Counted from the first letter of the stretch, positions 8,183-17,917 are shown. The stretch: DNA of 64,000 bases from Sphingobacterium sp. (GCA_031286695.1 JAITTY010000012.1:57291-121290); one strand, 5' to 3'. Notes: a model not told the origin generated them from the letters alone. Translations and numbers: made by a program.

Positions 8183-8551
8183 TTAATCCTTAAAATATTT
8201 GAGGCTAACTTGGGAGCAGGAAAGATCTCCTCCGAAAGGAGGATTCGATTTACGTATCACCACCTCAATTGTCACCGCATGGGAAACGTTTTCCCTAATC
8301 TGATCCAATATTTCCGAAGCTGCAGATTCTAGCAGTTTGCGTTTAGGCTGCATGACGCTGGCGGTAATCTGGTAAAGCTCTTCATAATTGAGTGTATTTT
8401 TCAAATTCTCCGTTTCTGCATTCAAAAATGGAAAACAAACGTCAATAGAAACAAAAAACTCATTACCAAGCACCTGTTCTTCTTCATAGTAACCTATAGG
8501 CGCATAGAACCGAGCTTCTTTCAACGATACTGTCTGTAAAATGGTTGCCAT
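8183..8551 (-). CDS. folB: Dihydroneopterin aldolase
   Basis: A 122-residue protein from MATILQTVSLKEARFYAPIG. The frame is open to 8695, but that extension overlaps the divergent gene and is not family-like. FolB cleaves 7,8-dihydroneopterin to 6-hydroxymethyl-7,8-dihydropterin and glycolaldehyde in folate synthesis. Visible family features are the FYAPIGYYEEE segment with the conserved glutamate, LNYEELYQ in the middle, and the C-terminal VVIRKSNPPFGG with the active-site lysine region. Length is typical. It probably shares a transcript with the AAA ATPase gene downstream. Confidence 0.93.
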   Translation of the reverse strand: MATILQTVSLKEARFYAPIGYYEEEQVLGNEFFVSIDVCFPFLNAETENLKNTLNYEELYQITASVMQPKRKLLESAASEILDQIRENVSHAVTIEVVIRKSNPPFGGDLSCSQVSLKYFKD

Positions 8552-8622
8552 GCACAAACCTAACGAAATTGTTCCAAACATTGGGATTATTTGTATATTT
8601 AGGCATACCAAAAACCCAACAG

Positions 8623-9351
8623 ATGAACTTTTCTTTATCATCAGCGATAGCAATAGCACTTTTATTTGGTGCCACGGCATTACAGGCACAAACAAATATG
8701 AAACCTAGCGACACCGAATATTATAGTCCGGTGCCACCGACATTAACGATCAATCATGGTATTCCAAGTGATGCTATTGTCCTTTTTGACGGCAAGGACC
8801 TCAGCAAATGGAAAAGCGAGAAAGGGAATGCCAGCTGGACTGTCGCCAACAACGTGCTCGAAGTGAAACCGGGCGCAGGAGCTATTGAAACCACCGAAAA
8901 CTTTACAGATTTCCAATTGCATGTGGAGTGGAAAAGCCCCGAAGTGATCAAAGGCGAAGGCCAAGGCAGAGGCAATAGCGGAATTTTCTTGCAAGGGCTT
9001 TATGAAATTCAAGTACTGGACAACAATAACAACCCTACCTATGTCAATGGCGGCGCAGGTAGTCTCTACAAACAACGTCCACCACTGGCGCAAGTAATTG
9101 CACCAGACAAATGGCACGTCTATGATATCATTTATAAGGCTCCCCAATTTAATAAAGATGGAATATTGACCAACAAAGGAACAGTAACTGTCTTACATAA
9201 TGGAGTCGTTGTACAAAACAATACCCAAATCGACGGTACCACAGAATATATAGGTCTACCAAAACAAATAAGCCACGGCCCAGGCCCAATTATACTGCAG
9301 GATCATGGTGATTTGGTCCAATTCAGAAACATCTGGCTACGTAAACTGTAG
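8623..9351 (+). CDS. Secreted DUF1080 (3-keto-disaccharide hydrolase-like) protein
   Basis: A 242-residue protein starting MNFSLSSAIAIALLFG, with signal peptide cleavage after ALQA. An upstream ATG at 8545 would add 26 residues before the signal peptide and overlap folB, so I reject it. The mature part begins the DUF1080 domain with IVLFDGKDLSKWKSE and continues with GNSGIFLQGLYEIQVLD, a concanavalin-like jelly roll. Relatives are reported to act on 3-keto-glycosides in the periplasm; activity here is inference. A second DUF1080 protein lies near 63 kb. Confidence 0.88.
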   Translation: MNFSLSSAIAIALLFGATALQAQTNMKPSDTEYYSPVPPTLTINHGIPSDAIVLFDGKDLSKWKSEKGNASWTVANNVLEVKPGAGAIETTENFTDFQLHVEWKSPEVIKGEGQGRGNSGIFLQGLYEIQVLDNNNNPTYVNGGAGSLYKQRPPLAQVIAPDKWHVYDIIYKAPQFNKDGILTNKGTVTVLHNGVVVQNNTQIDGTTEYIGLPKQISHGPGPIILQDHGDLVQFRNIWLRKL

Positions 9352-9399
9352 GTCTGCAGCAAGCAATTTTAGTTAGAAAAGCAACAATTCTGTATTAGG

Positions 9400-9436
9400 T
9401 TTTATAGGGCTATTTCCCTAATTTAGCCCTATAAAA
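9400..9436 (+). terminator. Probable terminator after the DUF1080 gene
   Basis: A perfect 13-bp stem (TTTTATAGGGCTA at 9400-9412 and TAGCCCTATAAAA at 9424-9436) 48 bases after the stop. No strong T-run follows, so it may be a stability hairpin instead. Confidence 0.55.
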
Positions 9437-9596
9437 TTAAAAACAAACGGAATGTAATGAGCTCGTTGTGCCCTTAATTCCCTACCGAAACAGGCTTCCA
9501 AGCCCGAGCCGTGTAGATCAATGAAGCGCAAATAACCATAGAAAACGGGCTCACTTATGCCGTTGAGTATAAACATTCACACAATATTAAAGTTTA

Positions 9597-11780
9597 ATGA
9601 AAAGAATTGCGCTATTCTTCTTGTTGGCAAGCTCCATCAGCAGCTATGCACAACGCAACCTCAATTTAGAAGAAACCGTCTTTGGCCCCCGCACTTATGC
9701 ACCGACATCGATAGCCGGAGCATCGTGGATACCAAAATCCAACACCTTCTCCTATCTCGATAAATCGTATCAGAATCTACTATCCAAAAGCGCCTCTGGC
9801 AACTGGAATGAAACGAATCTGGTCGCTAAAACAGACCTCGAAACAGCATTAAAAGCGGCCATTCCGACTGAAACTTTCAATCTGCGTCAATTTCCTTATG
9901 ACTACAAATGGCGCGACGGAAATTCACTAGTACTCCAAGTTGAAGGAAAAGATAAAACCTACACTGTAGCTTACAACATTAAATCAAAAAATATTGAGAG
10001 CTTTATTGGCAACGACAATAAAGGAGCTAACCGCGAGTTAAGTTCTGATTTTTCAAAAATTGCCTATTTAGTGGACAATAACATCGTAATTATTGACAAA
10101 AACGGCAAAATTACTGCTGTAACCAACGATACAGATAAAGGGATTGTCAACGGAAGCGATTATACACACCGCCAAGAATTTGGCATCAAGAAAGGAATGT
10201 GGTGGAACAACCAGAATGACAAACTGCTGTACTACCACAAAGACGAAACGATGGTTGCCAATTATCCTTTACCGCAATGGAGCGCTAAAATTGCGGACAT
10301 CAAATGGATAAAATACCCAATGACGGGACAAAAATCAGAGGAAGTTTCTTTGATCGTTTATAATACCACGACGGGACAAAAGGTAACCCTTCAAACCGGC
10401 GAGCATTCAGAGCAATACTTAACCATGGTTACCTGGGATCCATCTGGAAAATACATTTACGTCGGACTCCTTAACCGTGGCCAAAATGACCTTAAAGTCA
10501 ACAAATACAATGCTGAAAACGGATCCTTGGTCAAAACCTTATTTGAAGAAACTGCAACAACCTGGGTGGAACCAGAAAACCCGTTGACGTTTCTACCAAA
10601 CAAACCTGATCAATTCCTTTATCAATCCGATAAGGACGGCTACAATCAGCTTTACCTTTACAATACCGAGGGCAATTTGATTAAAAAATTAGGCTATAAA
10701 GATATCGTCATGGAAACCTTGCTCGACTTCTCGGCTGATGGCAACAAAGTAAGTTATACCGGAGTGACCAATAGCGGTTTGGATCGCCAGTTATTCGAAG
10801 TCGATTTAAAATCAGGAAAAACGACTCAATTAACAAATGAATCGGGTATGCACCATGCATCTTTAAGTGACGATGGCAAATATATCTACGATCAATATAG
10901 CAACTTAAAAACACCGAATAAAATTCAAATCAAGGAAGTTAAATCTGCTAAGGAAACAACTTTAGTCAACGCTGAAAACCCTTTTACGGGAAAAATTAAT
11001 GATCCTAAAATCGAATTTGTACAGTTGACATCCGCGGATGGAAAATACCCATTAACAGGACGTATCATTTATCCAAATGATTTTGATCCGGCAAAAAAAT
11101 ATCCGGTCATGTACTACCTATATGGCGGATCGCATTCGCAGCTTGTTTCCAATAAATGGCTTGGTGGAGCAGGTTATTTTGACATGTACATGGCACAACA
11201 AGGATATATCGTCTTCACCATGGACAATCGCGGCACAAACTATAGAGGTCGTGAATTCTACACCGCTACGCATCGCAACCTCGGTCAAAACGAAATGGCG
11301 GACCAGATGAAAGGAATTGAATTCCTTAAATCAAAATCCTTTGTTGACCAACAGCGCATGGGAATTTTTGGATGGAGTTTTGGCGGTTTTATGACCACTT
11401 CTTTCATGTTGCACCATAACGACATCTTCAAAGCTGCCGTTGCCGGAGGCCCTGTAATCGACTGGAAATTTTACGAGGTTATGTATGGAGAACGCTACAT
11501 GGACACGCCGCAAGAAAATCCGGAAGGTTATAAATTGACTTCTCTGCTCAATAAAGCCGATCAGCTGAAAGGAAGATTATTGATCATCCACGGTGCACAG
11601 GACCCTGTCGTTGTACAGCAAAATAGCATGGAATTTTTAGAAGCTTGTATCAAAGCCGGCAAGCAGGTGGATTACTTCCTCTATCCTACCCATGAACACA
11701 ATGTGATGGGTAAAGACCGGATCCACATGTACGAAAAAATTGCTGACTACTTTAATCAGCATCTCAAAAATCCTTCTTAA
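9597..11780 (+). CDS. S9 family peptidase, dipeptidyl peptidase IV-like, secreted
   Basis: A 727-residue protein with signal peptide MKRIALFFLLASSISSYAQ. The N-terminal two thirds are a DPP4-type beta-propeller (DPPIV_N) and the C-terminal third is an alpha/beta hydrolase. The catalytic triad is visible: Ser594 in GWSFGG, Asp669 in GAQDPVV and His701 in THEHNV, in the order and spacing of DPP4. Such enzymes remove X-Pro or X-Ala dipeptides from peptides in the periplasm or on the surface. Length matches Bacteroidota DPP4. A symmetric hairpin follows the gene. Confidence 0.93.
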   Translation: MKRIALFFLLASSISSYAQRNLNLEETVFGPRTYAPTSIAGASWIPKSNTFSYLDKSYQNLLSKSASGNWNETNLVAKTDLETALKAAIPTETFNLRQFPYDYKWRDGNSLVLQVEGKDKTYTVAYNIKSKNIESFIGNDNKGANRELSSDFSKIAYLVDNNIVIIDKNGKITAVTNDTDKGIVNGSDYTHRQEFGIKKGMWWNNQNDKLLYYHKDETMVANYPLPQWSAKIADIKWIKYPMTGQKSEEVSLIVYNTTTGQKVTLQTGEHSEQYLTMVTWDPSGKYIYVGLLNRGQNDLKVNKYNAENGSLVKTLFEETATTWVEPENPLTFLPNKPDQFLYQSDKDGYNQLYLYNTEGNLIKKLGYKDIVMETLLDFSADGNKVSYTGVTNSGLDRQLFEVDLKSGKTTQLTNESGMHHASLSDDGKYIYDQYSNLKTPNKIQIKEVKSAKETTLVNAENPFTGKINDPKIEFVQLTSADGKYPLTGRIIYPNDFDPAKKYPVMYYLYGGSHSQLVSNKWLGGAGYFDMYMAQQGYIVFTMDNRGTNYRGREFYTATHRNLGQNEMADQMKGIEFLKSKSFVDQQRMGIFGWSFGGFMTTSFMLHHNDIFKAAVAGGPVIDWKFYEVMYGERYMDTPQENPEGYKLTSLLNKADQLKGRLLIIHGAQDPVVVQQNSMEFLEACIKAGKQVDYFLYPTHEHNVMGKDRIHMYEKIADYFNQHLKNPS

Positions 11781-11819
11781 TGCTTAAAAATTAAGAAGAT
11801 TCACAAATTTTAATCCAGC

Positions 11820-11849
11820 AAAAAGGCCAGTCAACCGATTGGCCTTTTT
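11820..11849 (+). terminator. Bidirectional terminator
   Basis: A perfect 10-bp stem, AAAAAGGCCA with TGGCCTTTTT, and a 10-base loop between the convergent S9 peptidase and deacetylase genes. A- and T-runs on both sides let it work on either strand. Confidence 0.85.
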
Positions 11850-11889
11850 GCATTTCACCTCATATCACAAGAAATAAGCTGTTCAATGG

Positions 11890-12855
11890 CTAATGCTCAT
11901 CCAAGCCCGCAGATAAACTATACAATGTCCAATGTTTTGTTTTTATAGCCTGAGATTCTGTCCGAAGCAATTGGATAAAATCCTGGACGCCTAATTCCTC
12001 ATTCCCATTACCATGAATCAGGACAATACTTCCATTCTTGGCCTGCTGTCCTTTAGCCAACCAGGCATCCGAACCAACAGCAATAAGACCATAAGACAAC
12101 AGTCGTTCAATAATATTTCGATCTGAAACGAGGCCCGGGCAACGAAAAAATACCGAAGGCATAAGACCATTTTTTAACATCAATTTTTCATTCTCCAATA
12201 CCTCATAATTTAGATCCGTATTTTTAGAAAGCAGAAAATTGGACGTTAAAGGATTATTATTAAAAACATGGTCGTACGTATGATTAATCCAGGTAATCTT
12301 TACACCTTTTGTTTCCAATGATTTTAGCCATTCCAGATCTGCAGCATGATTTAGCATCCATTTACCCGAAACAGAAACGGCCAATGGCAGGGTGCTATCA
12401 ATGCCCTTAAACGTAACAAGAAGATCCTCAAAAATAGCTTTGTCCAAAGGTTTATGTGAAGGACATAAATCAATCGTCAAATTGATACCAGCCTCTTTAG
12501 GGAGTCTAAAATTCAGGCCCGCATCCTGTAAGTTATTTTCCGTTTTTCTGACCAAGGAGAAACAGCTTTCATAGACCGAACCACTTAGACTTTTCGTAAC
12601 CTGAGCCGCATCTTTATAAAGAACGCTTACTGATCGATCTCCAACTACACGCGTTTGCAATGTAGTAGGGTCTACCGTTAGGTAATATTTAACAGCATTT
12701 GTTGTGAAACTACGGATCCCCACCAAGGAAGTATTATTTTCACGAAGGATCAACCACTCAGTTCTGTAGTTTTCCAAATTGCCAAATGAAGCCTGCCCAT
12801 AAGAGAATAGGGCGCATACCAAAAATAGACAAACAAAAATGAGCTGTTTCATCAT
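11890..12855 (-). CDS. Polysaccharide deacetylase-like (NodB) protein with altered metal motif
   Basis: A 321-residue protein with a signal peptide at about 1-22. The NodB domain occupies roughly residues 123-320. Motif 1, normally TFDDGP, reads TIDLCPS (127-133): the catalytic-base Asp129 is kept but the metal-ligand aspartate is replaced by Leu130. Motif 2 is intact (NHTYDH, His192 and His196), and motif 3 reads R-C-P-G at 238-241. The N-terminal ~110 residues are an unrecognised domain. The ATG overlaps the stop of the upstream M28 peptidase gene as TGATG, so the two are translated together. It may act on envelope or imported glycans; loss of the ligand makes activity uncertain. Confidence 0.82.
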   Translation of the reverse strand: MMKQLIFVCLFLVCALFSYGQASFGNLENYRTEWLILRENNTSLVGIRSFTTNAVKYYLTVDPTTLQTRVVGDRSVSVLYKDAAQVTKSLSGSVYESCFSLVRKTENNLQDAGLNFRLPKEAGINLTIDLCPSHKPLDKAIFEDLLVTFKGIDSTLPLAVSVSGKWMLNHAADLEWLKSLETKGVKITWINHTYDHVFNNNPLTSNFLLSKNTDLNYEVLENEKLMLKNGLMPSVFFRCPGLVSDRNIIERLLSYGLIAVGSDAWLAKGQQAKNGSIVLIHGNGNEELGVQDFIQLLRTESQAIKTKHWTLYSLSAGLDEH

Positions 12856-14408
12856 CAGTTACCACTTGTTCTTTTTGACTGTAGATTTGTTGGCCAGACC
12901 ATCTGCTTGCCATCTTTATCGATTGGCAATGTGATCTTTTCCCGGGAGACCAAAGTTGGCTCTTCGCAGGCTAGGTAGGTTAAAATCGCTACAATAATGG
13001 CGTTTTGTTTCACCTCATCAAAAACAATCTTATCGTAGGTATCTCGATTGGTATGCCAGGTCACTTTACCATAATCCCAGGAAGTGGAAGAGAGCCCAAA
13101 GGCTGGAATTCCTTTTTGAACGAAAGAAGAGTGATCACTCCCTCCCGTCCCCGGCATACCCGGAAAGCTGGTTTGAATTTCATTGCGAAACTCTTCAGGC
13201 AAATATTGTAGCCACCGATTAATGTATTCGTAGGATTTTTCAAAACCACTTCCCCCGATACGAACAATTCGTCCTGTCCCGTTATCCTGATTCCATACCA
13301 CCTGTATATTTTTAGCTATCTCGGGATGATCTTCGACAAATGCAGAAGAACCGTTCAGCCCCTGCTCTTCACTTCCCCAGTTTCCTACCAAAATCGTTCT
13401 TTTATTTTCGGGATAAACCTTTCTTAAAATACGGACCGCCTCCATCATTGTAATTACCCCCGTCGCATTATCTGTAGCACCAGAAGCTCCGTCCCAAGAA
13501 TCTAGATGTGCCGAAAGCACAACATATTCGTCCGGTTTTTCCTTTCCTTTGACCTCCGCAATACTATTGTATGTTTTTGATGTCCCAAGCTCTTTTGAAT
13601 TCCCCTGTAGCGATACCCGAGGTTTGACCCCATGTTCTGCCATGCGGTATAACAGACCATAATCTTCCAACCCGACATTAAATACCGGAATCTGTTTAGA
13701 CTTCGCATCAAAAATCCGCGTAATACCCGGTAATTCGGTCCAATACGAATCAATTACGCCAACTGCCCCTGCATTTTCCAGCGCCAAAGGCAGTGTCCGG
13801 CGAGTGCTTCCCGTATAGGACATACTACCCTCCCATTTTTTTAGCTGATCATTTTTTAAAGATTGATATTTTTCATAACCTTTAACTGACGCAGACTCTT
13901 TCCAATTGGCATCTGACCTTCCCGACAATGGATTCATTCCAATCAATACAATCTTGCCTTTAATTGTCTTAAGCCAAGACTGAAAATCGGATTGGGAGCT
14001 AAACAAGGGCATAGCGACCACTTCTGCCTCGATCCCTTTTTCCTTCGTCATAGGACTAAAAGCCAACTGTGTACCTTCTAAAGACTTTATCCTCGGATAG
14101 GTCATCGTCACTTGAGAAGTTCCCCGTTCCCAGGAACGCCATTCACCATAAGGCTCATTACGAGCCTGTGCTCCAAGCGCATTATAATTTTTGACAACCC
14201 AATCGTGCGCCTGTTGCATTTGTGGACTTCCGACAAGACGAGGGCCAATCATATCGACAAGCTCAAACGCATACTTCTCCAATTGTGAATTTGCATTTGC
14301 TTCTTGAACAATCGACGTAACTATTGCTTCTTTATTTTGAGCGAAAACACTCCCCGTACCCAACAATAGCAATGCAAGTCCCAAAGATTTCATCTTACGC
14401 TGGTTCAT
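12855..14408 (-). CDS. M28 family zinc aminopeptidase with PA domain, secreted
   Basis: A protein of about 517 residues from MNQRKMKSLGLALLLLG, with cleavage after SVFA; in-frame ATGs also occur at 14432, 14423 and 14393, so the exact start is open. The middle carries a PA-type inserted domain (KGKIVLIGMNPLS to VGVIDSYW). The M28 zinc residues are visible in order: AHLDSWDG, the bridging Asp in ATDNATG, SEEQG with the catalytic and ligand Glu, the QDNGTG Asp and the late TWHTNRDTYD His. It would trim peptides in the periplasm. Its stop overlaps the deacetylase start by one base (TGATG). Confidence 0.92.
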   Translation of the reverse strand: MNQRKMKSLGLALLLLGTGSVFAQNKEAIVTSIVQEANANSQLEKYAFELVDMIGPRLVGSPQMQQAHDWVVKNYNALGAQARNEPYGEWRSWERGTSQVTMTYPRIKSLEGTQLAFSPMTKEKGIEAEVVAMPLFSSQSDFQSWLKTIKGKIVLIGMNPLSGRSDANWKESASVKGYEKYQSLKNDQLKKWEGSMSYTGSTRRTLPLALENAGAVGVIDSYWTELPGITRIFDAKSKQIPVFNVGLEDYGLLYRMAEHGVKPRVSLQGNSKELGTSKTYNSIAEVKGKEKPDEYVVLSAHLDSWDGASGATDNATGVITMMEAVRILRKVYPENKRTILVGNWGSEEQGLNGSSAFVEDHPEIAKNIQVVWNQDNGTGRIVRIGGSGFEKSYEYINRWLQYLPEEFRNEIQTSFPGMPGTGGSDHSSFVQKGIPAFGLSSTSWDYGKVTWHTNRDTYDKIVFDEVKQNAIIVAILTYLACEEPTLVSREKITLPIDKDGKQMVWPTNLQSKRTSGN

Positions 14409-14747
14409 TGAATCTATCTTCATGTATATCATTATTTATTTTATAATTATCCGTTAACAAGCTAACAACACAAATGTGATCTATTTCTTCGTGCTTTCAA
14501 TTCATCGCCAAAAAGAAGACTCGGAAAAAGAAGCTGCTTTGACCACCTATAGTTAATTTAGAAACCTAAAGTTCCTTGTGATTGGTTTTTCCGAAAATTA
14601 CTAAAGAATATTTAAAAAAACGCATTCATTTTCAATCTCCTCAAACTAGCTATCCCTATTTAGCTAAAAAGCTTAAAGAAAAAATATAAAAAATCCCAGA
14701 AAGAATCTTCCTGGGATTTACTAAATATAAATGTGATGGTTGATTAT
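14409..14747. other. Gap between asnB and the M28 peptidase gene
   Basis: About 340 AT-rich bases. It holds the asnB terminator at its right end and presumably the promoter of the peptidase-deacetylase pair. I see no TAnnTTTG element and no supported ORF. Confidence 0.5.
14688..14719 (-). terminator. Terminator of asnB
   Basis: A 9-bp stem (AAATCCCAG at 14691-14699 and CTGGGATTT at 14711-14719). On the minus strand it is followed by a run of T residues, as expected for an intrinsic terminator 29 bases after the asnB stop. Confidence 0.85.
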
Positions 14748-16436
14748 TTACACCGCTTCTACTTTGGATTTTTCATAACTCTCTTGGTGAACTGAGGCCA
14801 CAGCTCTACCAGAAGGATCATTCAGATTCTGGAAAGAAGCATCCCAAGCCAATGCTTCTGGCGTACTGCATGCAACAGATTTTACAGAAGGAACAGTTTG
14901 CGCCGCCGCTGCTGAAGGGAAATGCGATTCAAAAATCGTCCGATATAAAAACTCTTCTTTATTTTTCGGCGTGTTGATCGGGAATCGTGTAGCGGCCTCA
15001 GCAAACTCCGCGTCGGACACTTTGCTTTCTGCCTGCTCTTTCAGCGTATCGATCCAGCTGTACCCCACACCGTCAGAAAATTGTTCTTTCTGGCGCCATG
15101 CAATACTTTCCGGTAGATAGTCCTCAAAAGCTTTACGTACCACCCATTTTTCCATTCTTCCGTCACGGATCATTTTATCCGAAGGGTTGATACGCATAGC
15201 AATATCCATAAATTCTTTATCCAAGAAAGGCACACGTCCTTCTACCCCCCAAGCTGCAAGTGATTTATTTGCCCGCAGACAATCATATAGGTATAGCTTT
15301 TTCAGCTTACGTACCGTTTCTTCATGAAATTCCTGTGCATTAGGTGCTTTGTGGAAATAAAGATACCCGCCAAAAAGCTCGTCTGAACCTTCACCCGACA
15401 ACACCATTTTGATGCCCATTGATTTGATTACACGAGCTAATAAGTACATCGGTGTAGAAGCACGCACCGTTGTGACGTCATAAGTTTCCAGGTGATAGAT
15501 CACATCACGAATAGCGTCCAATCCCTCTTGGATAGTAAAGTTAATTTCATGATGTATCGTTCCGATATGGTCTGCAGCTTTCTGTGCGGCAATTAAATCC
15601 GGTGCACCCTTCAGCCCCACCGCAAAGGAATGCAACTGGGGATACCATGCTTCTTCCTGATCGTCACTTTCAATCCGTTTGGAGGCAAACTTCTTCGTTA
15701 CCGCAGCAATAACGGATGAATCCAATCCTCCAGACAGCAATACACCATAAGGTACATCTGACATTAATTGACGATGTACCGCATCTTCCAAAGCTTTACG
15801 CAAAACAGCGATATCGGTCTCGTTGTCTTTTACGACATCGTAACTTTCCCAATCACGTTGGTACCAGCGCTGCGGAACTTTCCCAGTTTTGCTATACAAG
15901 TAATGCCCCGGAGGAAATTGCTCAATCGTCGTACAGAAACCTTCCAATGATTTTAATTCAGATGCAACAAACAACTGCCCCTGTTCATCTTCACCATAAT
16001 ATAAGGGGATAATGCCCATATGGTCACGTGCAACAAAAAAGGAATCATCACGCGAATCATATAGTGCAAATCCAAAAATTCCATTTAATTCGTCCACAAA
16101 CGAAGGACCTTTTGCTAAATATAGAGCCAAAACAACTTCAGAGTCACTTTGTGTAGAGAACTCATAATCAGGAAGGCTATTTCTTAATTCATGGTGGTTA
16201 TAAATCTCGCCATTAACTGCTAGTACAACTTTACCATCCGGACTGTACAAAGGCTGACTTCCCGATTTGGGATCAACGATAGCTAATCTCTCGTGTGCCA
16301 ATAAAGCTTTATCACCCGTAAATATGCCTGACCAATCAGGACCGCGGTGACGAATACGTTTTGACATTTCTAATACTTGAGATCTCAATGAGCTTGCAGG
16401 TTGCTTTAATTCAAAAGCGCCAATAATTCCACACAT
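14748..16436 (-). CDS. asnB: Asparagine synthetase B (glutamine-hydrolysing)
   Basis: A 562-residue enzyme that makes asparagine from aspartate, ATP and glutamine. The N-terminal class II glutaminase domain starts with the nucleophile Cys2 (MCGIIGAFE) and shows HRGPDWSG and VNGEIYNH. The C-terminal synthetase domain has the pyrophosphate loop SGGLDSS at 235-241 and GEGSDELFGGY. Length fits bacterial AsnB of the shorter, E. coli-like type. The gene diverges from a Crp/Fnr regulator across a 235-base AT-rich region, so shared regulation is possible but not shown. Confidence 0.96.
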   Translation of the reverse strand: MCGIIGAFELKQPASSLRSQVLEMSKRIRHRGPDWSGIFTGDKALLAHERLAIVDPKSGSQPLYSPDGKVVLAVNGEIYNHHELRNSLPDYEFSTQSDSEVVLALYLAKGPSFVDELNGIFGFALYDSRDDSFFVARDHMGIIPLYYGEDEQGQLFVASELKSLEGFCTTIEQFPPGHYLYSKTGKVPQRWYQRDWESYDVVKDNETDIAVLRKALEDAVHRQLMSDVPYGVLLSGGLDSSVIAAVTKKFASKRIESDDQEEAWYPQLHSFAVGLKGAPDLIAAQKAADHIGTIHHEINFTIQEGLDAIRDVIYHLETYDVTTVRASTPMYLLARVIKSMGIKMVLSGEGSDELFGGYLYFHKAPNAQEFHEETVRKLKKLYLYDCLRANKSLAAWGVEGRVPFLDKEFMDIAMRINPSDKMIRDGRMEKWVVRKAFEDYLPESIAWRQKEQFSDGVGYSWIDTLKEQAESKVSDAEFAEAATRFPINTPKNKEEFLYRTIFESHFPSAAAAQTVPSVKSVACSTPEALAWDASFQNLNDPSGRAVASVHQESYEKSKVEAV

Positions 16437-16671
16437 ATTATGAAAATTTTAAATATTTCGTTTTTACATTATGTTATTGATACAAAGTAAAACAATTAAA
16501 AATTAAATTCATAATGATTTTTAATTTTTATTGTGTTTTTATTAAAAATAACTTTCAAAACAAACAAAATTATCAATGAAACACTTATTTGTTTACAATA
16601 ATCACACAATAGATTAACAAATGATCTGCTGATTTATCGTTAAATTAACTTCATAATCAAATAACCAGGAC

Positions 16672-17247
16672 ATGGATCTAATTAGAACCTTCTATAGTGA
16701 GCTTTCGCTCACGCCACAGGAATTAACTGCCATCAAAGAGAAACATGAGGTCATAACCGTCAAAAAGGGCGATTTTATATTGACCAAGGGGCAGGTTTCA
16801 AATGCTTACTACTTGATTGAATACGGGCTTACACGCTCTTTTTTACATGATTATGAAGGCAATGAAGTTACCATCGGCTTCTGCAGCGACAATGATGTCG
16901 TCATTGAAGTAGCTTCTTTTTTTCAGCGCAACCCCACCGTGGAAAATATTCAGGCGCTCATGGAAACCCGTCTTTGGAAAATAAAATTTGAAGATTTTCA
17001 GGAGCTCTTTCATCAGATTCCTGAATTTAGAGAGTGGGGACGTTCCTGGATGGCGAAGGAGCTTGTCCATAGCAAAAATAGAGCTATTGCCATGATCACA
17101 GAACCTGCCACTGCACGATACCTGCGGCTGATCAAAGAAAAACCAATATTGATACAGCAGGCTCCTTTAAAACATATTGCATCTTATTTAGGTATCACCG
17201 ACACTTCCCTAAGCCGTATTCGCAAAGAAATTGTCCACGGAAATTAG
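16672..17247 (+). CDS. Crp/Fnr family transcriptional regulator
   Basis: A 191-residue regulator with a cNMP-binding-like domain (KKGDFILTKGQVSNAYYLIE at about 32-51) and a C-terminal helix-turn-helix (LKHIASYLGITDTSLSRIRK). No cysteine cluster is present. It is a paralogue of the regulator at 735-1322. It diverges from asnB and is followed by its own terminator, so it is probably monocistronic. Effector and targets are unknown; asnB is the obvious neighbour to test. Confidence 0.87.
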   Translation: MDLIRTFYSELSLTPQELTAIKEKHEVITVKKGDFILTKGQVSNAYYLIEYGLTRSFLHDYEGNEVTIGFCSDNDVVIEVASFFQRNPTVENIQALMETRLWKIKFEDFQELFHQIPEFREWGRSWMAKELVHSKNRAIAMITEPATARYLRLIKEKPILIQQAPLKHIASYLGITDTSLSRIRKEIVHGN

Positions 17248-17278
17248 CTTATTTCAATGAATAGAAGACTACTGTCTG

Positions 17279-17305
17279 AAATCTTGCCTTAGGGCAAGAT
17301 TTTTA
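17279..17305 (+). terminator. Terminator of the second Crp/Fnr gene
   Basis: A 10-bp stem, AAATCTTGCC with GGCAAGATTT, with a TTAG loop and a T-rich tail, 32 bases after the stop. Confidence 0.85.
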
Positions 17306-17417
17306 AGAAAACTTCAGCGTAATTTTATAAAAGCATCCTCGGGGCAATTTACCTCGGCCCACTGAGAATGAAAATTTGAGAAAAAGAAGTAATCATTATA
17401 TTCAAAAATTAGAAATC

Positions 17418-17879
17418 ATGGCAAAATTACACGCTTATTTAAACTTCAACGGAAACTGTGAAGAGGCATTCAACTTTTATGAAAAAGTCTTCAACACAAA
17501 AAATCCGGGCTATATGCGCTACGGAGATATTCCTGCTGACCCACAAATGCCACCAGTTCCAGATGAGGCAAAAAACAAAATCTGTCATACAGCAATTTCT
17601 ATCAATGGAGATAGCATGCTGATGGGAGCTGATGTCATTTCTGCTTTTGGCCAACAATATATTCAAGGGAACAACAGCTACGTCATGCTGATGTGTGAAA
17701 GCACAGCAGAGGCAAAAACATTGTATGACGCATTAAGCACCAATGCAAAAGTAGTTGAAATGCCTCTTGGCGAGACATTTTTTGCCGAACTATACAGTGC
17801 TTTTCAGGATCAATTCGGCATTTGCTGGATGGTTTATTTTGGTGGAAATAAAGAGCAGGATTGCGAAAGTAAGCCTTAA
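17418..17879 (+). CDS. VOC family protein (PhnB-like glyoxalase fold)
   Basis: A 153-residue protein from MAKLHAYLNFNGNCEEAFNF. An upstream ATG at 17376 adds 14 basic residues unlike the family and is rejected. The opening, AYLNFNGNCEEAFNFYEKVF, and the ending, FGICWMVYFGG, are characteristic of PhnB/3-demethylubiquinone-9 methyltransferase-like VOC proteins, which form paired beta-alpha-beta-beta-beta modules. Most members have no proven function; despite the name, a methyltransferase role is unlikely. It is flanked by terminators and probably transcribed alone. Confidence 0.88.
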   Translation: MAKLHAYLNFNGNCEEAFNFYEKVFNTKNPGYMRYGDIPADPQMPPVPDEAKNKICHTAISINGDSMLMGADVISAFGQQYIQGNNSYVMLMCESTAEAKTLYDALSTNAKVVEMPLGETFFAELYSAFQDQFGICWMVYFGGNKEQDCESKP

Positions 17880-17917
17880 ACTAGCTGAACAGTCAACAAG
17901 ATATTTGACACAAAATG

